From Aggregicoccus sp. 17bor-14 (GTDB lineage: Bacteria; Myxococcota; Myxococcia; Myxococcales; Myxococcaceae), in contig NZ_VJZZ01000010.1 of the NCBI RefSeq assembly GCF_009659535.1, positions 186,001 to 250,000 on the forward strand: a DNA stretch of 64,000 nt. Direction: 5' to 3'. Below the pieces are notes generated by a model that saw only the letters and a list, made by a program, of their open reading frames with translations, did not search any database and was not told where the DNA came from. Position numbers and translations under genes: made by a program. The stretch's first letter is position 1. Each line of letters begins with the position of its first letter. Below, piece by piece: positions 16,782 to 27,869 of the stretch.

Positions 16782-16916
16782 CCACCAAGGCTAGGCAGTG
16801 CCCGGGCCCGGGGGACGCGGGGCTGGCCTTCAGGGCAGGAGCCCTGCGGGACGACATCCCGTGGCGCCATCGGCCGCCGGACGCTCGCCCGGCAGGCGCG
16901 CGGGGCGACTTCGGCG

Positions 16917-17780
16917 CTACGGCGTGGAGGCGCCGGAGGCGGCCGGCGCGGAGGGCGCGGTCTTGGGCACCGAGGTCGGAGGCACGTCCATCTCCGTCTC
17001 GGGGAAGTTGCGCGCGGCCTGCAGGTACTTCGCCGGCTGCACCTTGCGCTGCGCCCGGCGGCTGAGGCCCTCGGGGGCGTGCAGCGCGGGCTCGCCGCCG
17101 GGCAGCTGCTCCACGATGTGCCCGTCGCAGAACAGCCACTCGGTGCGCCCGTCGAGCGAGCGGCGGGCGAAGAAGAGGTCCGTCGTGCCCACCACCGGCT
17201 TGGGCGGGCACCACGTCTGGCGCGCGGTGGCCTCGCGCTGCGGGGCCTCCAGCACCCAGCGCTCGCGCACGCGCTGCAGGGCGGCGGCGGCGAGCAGCTT
17301 GGGCGCGTCCGCGAGGCGCTGCTGCGCCTGCGGCACCAGCTCGTTGCCCTTCTGGGCAATGGCCGGGAACAGCCCCGAGCCCTTGAAGGAGCAGGACTGC
17401 AGCGCCTTCAGGTTCTTGCCGTGCACCTCCACCACGGGCGCGAGCGTGCGGCTCGCCTCCTCCAGCAGCGCGGTGCGCTCGGCCTCCTGGGCCTCGGCGC
17501 CGTCGGGGCGCTCCGCCGTCGCCTCGAGGAAGCGCGAGAGCAGGGTGTTCACCCCGCCCAGCTCCTCGCTCAGCCAGCGCGGCTCGGCGTCGCAGATGGA
17601 CTGCCCGGGCCGCGTGTAGTCGCGGTACTCGGCGCGCGTGGCGCCCAGGGCGTAGCGGGTGCTCGGCGCGGGGGCGTGCGAGGCGCAGGCGCCCAGCGCC
17701 GCCGCGAGCGCTGCGGCGCCCAGGGCGCTCGCGAGGCGCCGGGGCACGGACGGGGACGGGGAGGGGAGGAAGGGGGCCAT
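16917..17780 (-). CDS. Hypothetical lipoprotein
   Basis: 287 residues. The signal peptide ends in the lipobox LGAC (ALAAALGAC), so it is probably lipidated and anchored in the envelope. The mature protein is mostly helical (VNTLLSRFLEATAERP, RTALLEEASRTLAPVVE) with an SC-rich spot (LQSCSFKG) and a C-terminal Pro/Ala/Ser tail. The segment TRQTWCPPKPVVGTTDLFF..EWLFCDGHIVEQLPGG in two parts suggests a small beta domain with a Cys pair. No family recognised. It is 34 bp downstream of the M14-like gene on the same strand. Confidence 0.6.
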   Translation of the reverse strand: MAPFLPSPSPSVPRRLASALGAAALAAALGACASHAPAPSTRYALGATRAEYRDYTRPGQSICDAEPRWLSEELGGVNTLLSRFLEATAERPDGAEAQEAERTALLEEASRTLAPVVEVHGKNLKALQSCSFKGSGLFPAIAQKGNELVPQAQQRLADAPKLLAAAALQRVRERWVLEAPQREATARQTWCPPKPVVGTTDLFFARRSLDGRTEWLFCDGHIVEQLPGGEPALHAPEGLSRRAQRKVQPAKYLQAARNFPETEMDVPPTSVPKTAPSAPAASGASTP

Positions 17781-17814
17781 GGGTGGGTTTCTAGTCCACC
17801 CCGGGCCTCCGGGC

Positions 17815-18615
17815 CTAGCCTGCCCCCCGCGCCGCGAGGTCGATGAAGCCGCGGATCCACACCAGGTTCACCGCATGACAGGCGGCCAGGGGCGTGGCGG
17901 TGGTGGTCTCCAGCGCGGCCGCGTAGGGCACGCCCAGGCGCATGAAGTAGTCCGTGACGCTGCCGTCGTGGAACTCCACCAGCCCGTCCGCGTCCGCCAC
18001 GTTGTGCTCGTCCACGCGCTCGCCGCCCATCACCCGCGCGTGCGCGCTGGCGGCGCGCATCAGCGGCCGGTACGCCCCCTTGTCCCCGAAGGTGTACGCG
18101 TAGGTGCAGACCCCGCCCAGGTAGTTGTCCTGGTGGATGTCCAGCGCGGCCGCCGGCGCCGGCAGCCGCGCGATCTCCGTGCGCACCGCGCGCGTCTCCT
18201 GGGGCCCGCCGTCGTAGAGCACGTGGCGCAGGGGCTGGTCTGCGCCGTACAGCTCGCCCTTCCACACCCCCGGCTGCACCTCGTAGCGCAGGAAGTCGTT
18301 GTTGGGCTTCTCGCCGCTCGCGTTGTAGCGCGTGCCCGCCTCGAAGCCCGAGGGGTTGATGCAGGGGTACACCTTGAGCCCCACGCGCCGCTCGCGCGCG
18401 TACGCCGCCACCTCCGCGAAGTGCTCGAGCAGGGTGAGCGGCCCCGCCGGCTCCTCCCCGTGGAAGCCCGAGGTGATGACGAGCCAGCGCTCCCCGGGCA
18501 CCGTGAGCCGCAGGAGCGGATAGTCGCGGCCCCGCTCCCGCACCCGCCCGTACTCGCTGACCTCGGCCTCGCGGGCGTGCGCCCGCATGCGCTCGGCGTA
18601 GACGTCGTAGTTCAC
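17815..18615 (-). CDS. M14-family (AspA/AstE-like) zinc carboxypeptidase
   Basis: 266 residues from GTG at 18615. Zinc ligands: H-x-x-E in SGFHGEEPAGPL and a later His in LDIHQDN. Substrate-carboxylate region: PCINPSGF followed by TRYNASGEKPNNDF, close to the NPDG..R.N....D-N pattern of M14 enzymes. The probable catalytic Glu is in AALETTTATPL near the C-terminus. This fits the small M14 / succinylglutamate desuccinylase-aspartoacylase group, which cleaves C-terminal residues or N-acyl amino acids. There is no signal peptide, so it acts in the cytoplasm. Substrate not determinable. Confidence 0.8.
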   Translation of the reverse strand: MNYDVYAERMRAHAREAEVSEYGRVRERGRDYPLLRLTVPGERWLVITSGFHGEEPAGPLTLLEHFAEVAAYARERRVGLKVYPCINPSGFEAGTRYNASGEKPNNDFLRYEVQPGVWKGELYGADQPLRHVLYDGGPQETRAVRTEIARLPAPAAALDIHQDNYLGGVCTYAYTFGDKGAYRPLMRAASAHARVMGGERVDEHNVADADGLVEFHDGSVTDYFMRLGVPYAAALETTTATPLAACHAVNLVWIRGFIDLAARGAG

Positions 18616-18805
18616 CCCTGCACCCTAACCACGCCGGGCGCCCGCGGGAGGATGCCGCGCCGAGCCATTCCGCGGGTTTATGAGAAAGGCAACGGGGGTT
18701 GAAGCGGAGCTGGGCAGGCAGGCGAGCTCACGTGCGCACCCGTGACAATGCCATGACCGGCGCAGTGGTTCTCTCGCCACCTCGACTCAGGAGCCAGAGA
18801 CCGCC

Positions 18806-19588
18806 ATGGCCGTCATCCTCACGTTCTTCGTCGCGCACTGGATCCTGTGCGTCTTCTTCCAGAGCTTCTTCCAGCACCGCTACGCGGCGCACCGCATGTA
18901 CACGATGGGGCCGCGCACCGAGAAGGTGATGCACCTGCTCACGTACCTCGTGCAGGGCTCCTCGTACCTGTCGCCGCGCGGCTACGCCATCCTGCACCGC
19001 GAGCACCACGCCTTCAGCGACACCGAGCGCGACCCGCACTCGCCCTGGTTCCACAAGGACGCGCTGCGCATGATGCTGCGCACCAAGAAGACCTACGACG
19101 ACTACGCCTACGGCCGTAAGCAGCCCGAGGCACGCTTCCTCGGGGGCTACCCCGAGTGGAAGTTCGTGGACCAGACCCTCGGCCAGAGCTGGGTGATGCG
19201 CCTCGTCTGGATCGGCCTGTACACGGCCTTCTACGTGCACTTCCACACGGCCGCGTGGCAGTTCGCGCTGCTGCCCATCCACTTCGTGATGGGCCCGGTG
19301 CACGGCGCCATCGTCAACTGGGCGGGGCACAAGTACGGCTACCAGAACTTCGACAACGGCGACAAGTCGCGCAACACCCTGCCCATGGACGTGCTCTGCA
19401 TGGGCGAGCTCTTCCAGAACAACCACCACAAGTTCGGCATGAGCCCCAACTTCGCCGCCCGCCGCTGGGAGCTGGATCCTACCTGGCAGGTGATGAAGGT
19501 GCTCGCGGCCGCGCGCCTCATCGAGATCGCCACCCCGCAGCGTGCGGTGTACCCCGAGCCGCACGTGGAGGCGCGCGCCGCCGCCTGA
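18806..19588 (+). CDS. Acyl-CoA/fatty-acid desaturase (membrane di-iron)
   Basis: 260 residues. The three histidine boxes of membrane desaturases are present: HRYAAH (24-29), HREHH (64-68) and NNHHKFG (His 207-208). Hydrophobic segments lie at ~2-17, ~35-55, ~131-150 and ~150-175. It introduces a double bond into fatty acyl chains, adjusting membrane fluidity. It is shorter than stearoyl-CoA desaturases, as many bacterial members are. The start at 18806 (MAVILTFFVAHW) follows an AGAGACC-type ribosome site; a longer start at 18753 is possible. The gene stands alone; the next gene is an FRG-domain protein. Confidence 0.88.
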   Translation: MAVILTFFVAHWILCVFFQSFFQHRYAAHRMYTMGPRTEKVMHLLTYLVQGSSYLSPRGYAILHREHHAFSDTERDPHSPWFHKDALRMMLRTKKTYDDYAYGRKQPEARFLGGYPEWKFVDQTLGQSWVMRLVWIGLYTAFYVHFHTAAWQFALLPIHFVMGPVHGAIVNWAGHKYGYQNFDNGDKSRNTLPMDVLCMGELFQNNHHKFGMSPNFAARRWELDPTWQVMKVLAAARLIEIATPQRAVYPEPHVEARAAA

Positions 19589-19699
19589 GCGAGCGCCCGC
19601 AACCCGCCCGCCTGCACCCCGAGGGCCCGTGCACAGGCTTCCCGCCTGCGCCCGGGCCCTTCGTGCGTCCGGGGCACCGCACTGCACATCTTCGCCTGC

Positions 19700-20671
19700 G
19701 TGGACGCCATCCGGGTGGACAGCTGGGGCCAGCTGCACGAGCAGCTCTTCGAAGGCTCCTGGAACGAGGCCCTGGGGCGCTACCGCCCGAGCTACGCCTT
19801 CCGCGGCGTGCCGGACCGCGAGCACGACCTGTCCACCGCGCTGGTGCGCCTGGGCGGCAACTTCGCGCGCCACGAGCGCGACCTGCTGCGCGCCTTCCGC
19901 AAGTACGCGCGCGGCCGCGCCGACGACCGCTCCTACTCGGTGTGGGACTGGCTCGCGCTCGCGCAGCACCACGGCCTGCCCACGCGGCTCCTGGACTGGA
20001 CCTTCAGCCCCTACGTGGCGCTGCACTTCCTCACCGAGGACCCGGCCCAGTACGACGTGGAGGGCGCCGTGTGGTGCGTGGACTACCGGGTGACGAACAG
20101 GGCGCTGCCCGCGGCGCTCAAGCGCCAGCTGCAGCGCGAGGGCGCGGACGTGTTCACCGCCGAGATGCTGCACGCGGCCGCCACGGACCTGGGGAGCTTC
20201 GACCAGCTCACCCGCAAGCCCTTCGTGCTCTTCTTCGAGCCGCCCTCGCTCGACGAGCGCATCGTGAACCAGTTCGCGCTCTTCTCGGTGATGAACGGGG
20301 CACCCTGGCGCATCGACGAGTTCCTCGCGCACCAGCGGATGGGCGTGCGCAAGCTGCTCATCCCCGCGCGCCTCAAGGCGGAGATCCGCGACAAGCTGGA
20401 CCAGGCCAACATCACCGAGCGCGTGCTCTTCCCGGGGCTGGACGGGCTGTGCCGCTGGCTGCGCCGCTACTACAGCCCCATGGGGCTCCCCGCGGGACTG
20501 CCCGCCGCGCCGCAGGTGCCGGAACCTCCCGAGAGCGAGGACGTCGGCAGCGGCGCTGGCAGCGAGGAGCCCGCGCGCGGCACGCGGCGCAACCGTGTTG
20601 CAAAAACGCGAGCGCGCACGCGCGGAGCACCCGCTCGGGGGCGCTCCGCGCACGCGCGCTCAGGGCACTGA
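19700..20671 (+). CDS. FRG-domain protein with basic C-terminal tail
   Basis: 323 residues from a GTG start at 19700. The N-terminal domain carries the name-giving F-R-G motif (YAFRGVPDREHDL, ~32-44) and the second conserved block QHHGLPTRLLDWTFSPYVALHF (given here as two parts, QHHGLPTRLLDWT and SPYVALHF; ~93-115), both characteristic of the FRG family. The reaction is unknown for the family; FRG domains occur in mobile and defence-related contexts as well as alone. The C-terminal ~40 residues are Arg/Ala/Gly-rich and look disordered. The last ~20 codons coincide with a strong hairpin that serves as terminator for the opposite-strand gene. Confidence 0.82.
   Translation: MDAIRVDSWGQLHEQLFEGSWNEALGRYRPSYAFRGVPDREHDLSTALVRLGGNFARHERDLLRAFRKYARGRADDRSYSVWDWLALAQHHGLPTRLLDWTFSPYVALHFLTEDPAQYDVEGAVWCVDYRVTNRALPAALKRQLQREGADVFTAEMLHAAATDLGSFDQLTRKPFVLFFEPPSLDERIVNQFALFSVMNGAPWRIDEFLAHQRMGVRKLLIPARLKAEIRDKLDQANITERVLFPGLDGLCRWLRRYYSPMGLPAGLPAAPQVPEPPESEDVGSGAGSEEPARGTRRNRVAKTRARTRGAPARGRSAHARSGH
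20602..20661 (-). terminator. Rho-independent terminator of the lipoprotein gene, inside the FRG gene
   Basis: Arms 20643-20661 and 20610-20628 pair at 17 of 19 positions around a 14-nt loop. On the minus strand the hairpin is followed by five T (20606-20602). It lies about 40 bp after the stop of the minus-strand lipoprotein gene and overlaps the 3-prime coding end of the FRG gene. Confidence 0.75.
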
Positions 20672-20697
20672 AGTGACTGCGAAGACGACCGGTACGA

Positions 20698-21114
20698 CTA
20701 GCTCGCGGAGCAGGCCGCGCTCAGGTCGCGGTTGCGGCTCTCCATGTTGCTCAGCTTCACGGTGTCGTTCGGGGCCACGGTGACCTGCGAGCCGTTCGCG
20801 CAGGTCCAGCTCGCGGGGGCCTGGACGTTGAGCTTCAGCTCCTGGCCCGAGGGCAGGCCGGAGATCTGGTACGAGCAGCGGCCGCGGCTCTGACGCACCA
20901 CCGCGCGGCCCACGAGGATGTTGCTGTCCTCGGCGAGAGCGGCCGTGATGCCCAGGCCGTCGCACGCGTTCGCCTGGCCCTGCGCGGACTCGGGAACGGC
21001 GACCACGCCGAGCAGGGTGGCGTTGCCACCGCGCGAGCTGGAGACCTGGGGACCGGAAGCGCAGGCGGTGGCGAAGGACGCGGCAACGGCAACAGCAACG
21101 AGGATGCGACGCAT
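20698..21114 (-). CDS. Small hypothetical lipoprotein
   Basis: 138 residues from ATG at 21114 with a TAGGAGC ribosome site. Signal peptide MRRILVAVAVAASFATACAS with lipobox ATAC. The mature part (~118 residues) has four further Cys (NACDG, RGRCSYQ, SWTCANG, SAACSAS), probably two disulphides, and a beta-rich pattern (YQISGLPSGQELKLNVQAP) resembling a carboxypeptidase-regulatory-like or Ig-like fold. No family recognised. A strong terminator follows within the FRG gene, so this is a single-gene transcript, probably well expressed. Confidence 0.75.
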   Translation of the reverse strand: MRRILVAVAVAASFATACASGPQVSSSRGGNATLLGVVAVPESAQGQANACDGLGITAALAEDSNILVGRAVVRQSRGRCSYQISGLPSGQELKLNVQAPASWTCANGSQVTVAPNDTVKLSNMESRNRDLSAACSAS

Positions 21115-21548
21115 GTGGATGCTCCTAGGGAGTTGGGGACGACTGGGGACTTCCAAAGCAAGAAAGGTGCAGAGGCTCGTGACCCCCGCGGTTCGTGCCG
21201 CATGAACGGCCTTGCGCGGGGGACATACCGGCTCGGCCGTCGAGACACTTACGGCGCGGCGCACAGACAATTGCGGACCGCCCGCATTCCCCTCTTTGAA
21301 CAAAGAAAGCGTGTGCAGTCTTGGGAAAGTGCATCGCAGAAATGGGATCGATCGCGCGGCGATGAGCAGCGGTGATGGCGCGGAACATCGCAGCGCAGGT
21401 GCGACCTCCTGCGCGCGTCTGCTCGCCTGGGTGCCACTCGGCCCGGAGGTACCCGTCGGACGCACGCGTGCTCCGTGCGCATCTCTGGAGGCAGGCGGTC
21501 CGCCGCTGTCACAGGGGCGAAACGGACCCACGAACCCGGGAGGCGAAC
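21115..21548. other. 434-bp divergent intergenic region
   Basis: No convincing gene. It separates two divergent lipoprotein genes and is locally less GC-rich at 21245-21365 than anywhere nearby, as expected for promoters. It holds an inverted repeat, TCTTTG-AA-CAAAGA (21293-21306), that could be an operator. No clear -35/-10 pair could be fixed on either strand. Confidence 0.5.
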
Positions 21549-21947
21549 GTGGCCACGCATGGGAAGCGCAGGACGGTCTGGACGGGCGCACTGCTCGCAC
21601 TGGGGGTCGCGAGCAGTGGCTGCTTGCAGCACGAGGAGGACGCGGGGGGCAGCCTGAACGACCGTCGCCACGCGCAGATGCACGCGCAGCCCTTCGAGAG
21701 CTTCGGCGACGGCAAGCTGCAGCAGGAGATCAAGGTCCTGCCGCCCGGCACCGGCGGCTCGGGCACCGTGCCGGGCAGTGGCACCATGGCCGGCCCCGCC
21801 GCGAAGCAGCTGCAGGAGCAGACCGGCAGCTCGAACCAGGCCGCGAGCCCCGTGTGGCGCATGGACACCGGCGGCTCCGCGCAGCCGGCCGCGGGCACGC
21901 AGGGCGCGACCCCGCACCGCGACTCGGGCTCCTCCGAGAAGAACTAG
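21549..21947 (+). CDS. Small Gly/Ser/Gln-rich lipoprotein
   Basis: 132 residues from GTG at 21549, chosen because GGGAGGC lies just upstream and the N-terminus then begins with a proper signal (KRRTVWTGALLALGVASSGC) ending in the lipobox SSGC. Longer in-frame starts give an N-terminus with no signal character. The mature protein is low-complexity and charged, probably disordered, with PPGTGGSGTVPGSG and a Ser/Glu/Lys end. No family recognised. Convergent with the sulfatase-fold gene; only 9 bp separate the stops. Confidence 0.65.
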   Translation: MATHGKRRTVWTGALLALGVASSGCLQHEEDAGGSLNDRRHAQMHAQPFESFGDGKLQQEIKVLPPGTGGSGTVPGSGTMAGPAAKQLQEQTGSSNQAASPVWRMDTGGSAQPAAGTQGATPHRDSGSSEKN

Positions 21948-21956
21948 GCGTAGGCG

Positions 21957-24056
21957 CTACGGCGCGGAGGGCTGCGCGCGCACTCGCTCCCGGGCGAGCA
22001 GCGCGCGCAGCTGCGCCACCACCTCGGGGTGCGCGCCCGCCACGTCCACGCGCTCCTCGGGGTCTGCCTGCACGTCGTAGAGCTGCAGCTGCAGCCCCGC
22101 GGGCGTGGGCAGCTCGAGCAGCTTCCAGCGGCCCCAGTACAGGCCGCGGTGCTTCGCGCGCTCCACCGTCTCCTCCCACGCGGGCTTCAGCGCGATGTCG
22201 CCGCGGGGCGGCTCCACGCGCGCCGTCTCGTACACCCACGGGTAGGGCAGCCGCAGCCGCTGGTAGGGCTCGCCGTCGCGGTCGGAGAACCAGACGTCGG
22301 TCTCCAGCAGCGCGGGCGCATCCGGCAGCGCCTGCACTGCACCGGGCGCGACCAGCGGTGCGAGGGAGCGGCCCTGGAAGCTCGCCGGCGCGCCCACGCC
22401 CAAGAGCGCGAGCAGCGTGGGCGCCACGTCCAGCGAGCGCACGCGCTGCGCGACGGTGCGCCCCTCCGTCACGCGCCCCGGCAGCCGCAGTGCGAGGGGG
22501 ATGCGCAGGGACTCCGCGCCCCACAGGTGCTCGCCGTGGCCCTGGCCGCGCCCCGGCACCTCCATGAGGTGCTCGCCGTGGTCCGAGAGCAGCACCACCA
22601 GCGTGCGCCCGGCGAGCCCGCGCCGCTCGAGCGCCGCGAGCACGTCTCCGGCGAGTGCGTCGAAGGCGGCGACGCCCGCGTCGTAGTTGCCCACCAGCGC
22701 GGCCACGTCCTCGGGGCCCGCGGGCGCGCGCTGCGGGTCCACCTCCATCTGCGGCGTGGCCCCGAAGCGCCAGGGCCCGCGGTAGCCCTCGGGCACGAAG
22801 CGCCCCTCCTCGGGCCAGGGCGCGGCGTAGGGGAAGTGCGTGGTGGAGGCGAAGAGCAGCAGCGCGAAGGGCTCGCCCCGCGCATCGAGGCGCCCGAGCG
22901 CGTCCAGGGCCCGTGCGCGCAGGGGAGAGGGGTCCGTGAGCTCGGGGAACTGCTCGCGCTCGGGAAAGAGCGAGGGCACGAGCGCGGTGAAGGGCAGCAG
23001 CGCCACGTGCGTGATGAGCATGCGCTGGCGGATGAGGCCCGGGAAGTCGAAGCCCGGCGCCTGCACCTCGTCGAAGCCGAAGGCGAAGCGGCTGAAGAGG
23101 TCTCCCGCGTAGTCGGAGAGCGCCACCGTGCGGTAGCCCGCGGCGCTCAGCGCCGTGGCCAGCGTGGGCAGCCGCGCCTCGCGCGCGGCGGCATCCACCA
23201 GCGTGTGGCGCACCGGCTGCGCGCCTGCCCAGCGCGAGGTGAGCAGCGTGGCCCACGAGGGCGCGGTGCGCGGCAGCTGCACCACCGCGTCGCTGAAGCG
23301 CGTGCCGTGGGCCATCAGCGCGTCCAGGTTCGGCGAGGTGGGGCGCGCGTAGCCGTTGCCCGAGAGGTGGTCCGGCCGCAGTCCGTCCGAGGCGAGGATG
23401 AGCAGGTTGGGGCGCTCGGGCGCGCGCGTGGCCTGCGCCGTGCGCAGCTGCGCGGCTCCGTGCACGCCGAAGAGCAGCGCCCCGAGCGCGAGCGCGCCCG
23501 AGACGGCCGCCACCCCGGGCCGCGGCGCCACCCGCAGCCGCCGCAGCGCTGCGCCCGCGAGGGCCACGAGGGGCGCGAGCACGAGCAGCAGCGCGGGCGC
23601 CCGGAAGAGCCACGGGTTCGTTCCGCTCAGCCCCCGCAGGAGCGCCGCCCACGCACCGCCGCGCCCGTACAGCGTCGCCGCGTAGAGGTGGGGGTGCTGG
23701 GCCATGTCCGCCGCCACCAGCAGCGCGTCCAGGAGCAGCGGCCCCAGCGCGCCCGCCCAGAGCACCGCGCCACGGCGCGGCCAGCGCAGCCCCACGGCCA
23801 GGCCGAACAGCGCGCCGCTCACGAGCCCCACGAGCGAGTAGGCGAGCAGGAGCCGGCCCACCTGCCACAGCACGACGGAGCGCCACTCGTTCCAGACGAG
23901 CGCATTGAGCAGCGCGCTCTCGTTGCCCTGGTAGCCCAGGCGCATGTTGAAGACCGCGCAGGCCGTGTAGAGCGCGAGCAGGGCGCAGAGCCCCGCCCTG
24001 CAGCCGAGCAGGGCCGCGCGGGGCAGCGGCAGGGGAGGGCGGAGGGAGGGGGACAC
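21957..24056 (-). CDS. Membrane sulfatase-fold (alkaline phosphatase superfamily) enzyme
   Basis: 699 residues. About five hydrophobic segments in the first ~190 residues, then an extracytoplasmic sulfatase-fold domain starting PNLLILASDGLRPDHLSGNG (metal-binding Asp). The nucleophile position is Thr in RTAPSWATLLTS, where formylglycine sulfatases have C/S-x-P-x-R and the Arg is Trp here; so this is probably not a formylglycine enzyme but a phospho- or phosphoglycerol transferase or hydrolase. The second metal site is LLSDHGEHLME (D-H). The enzyme probably modifies an envelope lipid or polysaccharide. Start ATG/GTG near 24056; the exact codon is uncertain. Confidence 0.75.
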   Translation of the reverse strand: MSPSLRPPLPLPRAALLGCRAGLCALLALYTACAVFNMRLGYQGNESALLNALVWNEWRSVVLWQVGRLLLAYSLVGLVSGALFGLAVGLRWPRRGAVLWAGALGPLLLDALLVAADMAQHPHLYAATLYGRGGAWAALLRGLSGTNPWLFRAPALLLVLAPLVALAGAALRRLRVAPRPGVAAVSGALALGALLFGVHGAAQLRTAQATRAPERPNLLILASDGLRPDHLSGNGYARPTSPNLDALMAHGTRFSDAVVQLPRTAPSWATLLTSRWAGAQPVRHTLVDAAAREARLPTLATALSAAGYRTVALSDYAGDLFSRFAFGFDEVQAPGFDFPGLIRQRMLITHVALLPFTALVPSLFPEREQFPELTDPSPLRARALDALGRLDARGEPFALLLFASTTHFPYAAPWPEEGRFVPEGYRGPWRFGATPQMEVDPQRAPAGPEDVAALVGNYDAGVAAFDALAGDVLAALERRGLAGRTLVVLLSDHGEHLMEVPGRGQGHGEHLWGAESLRIPLALRLPGRVTEGRTVAQRVRSLDVAPTLLALLGVGAPASFQGRSLAPLVAPGAVQALPDAPALLETDVWFSDRDGEPYQRLRLPYPWVYETARVEPPRGDIALKPAWEETVERAKHRGLYWGRWKLLELPTPAGLQLQLYDVQADPEERVDVAGAHPEVVAQLRALLARERVRAQPSAP

Positions 24057-24179
24057 GCAGGGGCCGGGAGGGGCGGGACGCAGGGTGAAGGAGGCGCGGG
24101 ATCTGCTCGATCCCAGGCACCCCGAAGGTTAGCTTCCGCGACCCGCCGTCGCCTGCCCGGAAGCCCCCGGGACGCCGAT

Positions 24180-24208
24180 TTGCGGGGGTCAGACGCCGCC
24201 GTTAGGGT
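24180..24208 (+). promoter_or_regulatory. Candidate promoter of dnaE
   Basis: TTGCGG (24180-24185) and TAGGGT (24203-24208) with 17-bp spacing. Transcription would start near 24215, leaving a leader of about 28 nt with no Shine-Dalgarno before the ATG at 24243. The match is only moderate. Confidence 0.35.
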
Positions 24209-24242
24209 GGCGGACCCTCCCTCGCCGCCTCACCTTTCGACC

Positions 24243-27785
<3,543 letters not shown>

Positions 27786-27810
27786 GCTTCTTGCCGAACA
27801 CAGTGAGCGC

Positions 27811-27845
27811 ACCCTTTCCCTCTCCCCCTGGGAGAGGGAAAGGGT
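27811..27845. terminator. Perfect 15-bp hairpin between convergent dnaE and DUF3999 genes; repeat family member
   Basis: Arms 27811-27825 and 27831-27845 are exact reverse complements around CCCTG; the core is CCCTCTCC / GGAGAGGG followed by AAAGGGTGAGGG. There is no T-run. The position between convergent stops suggests a two-way terminator. The same core occurs at 37093-37113, so it is also a dispersed intergenic repeat. Confidence 0.7.
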
Positions 27846-27869
27846 GAGGGAAGCGGCCTCCCCGCTGCG

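Noticed and set aside
22029-24242. Upstream extension of dnaE by about 738 codons
   Set aside because: This stretch is antisense to the sulfatase-fold gene and has no similarity to DnaE. The ATG at 24243 begins the conserved PHP domain.
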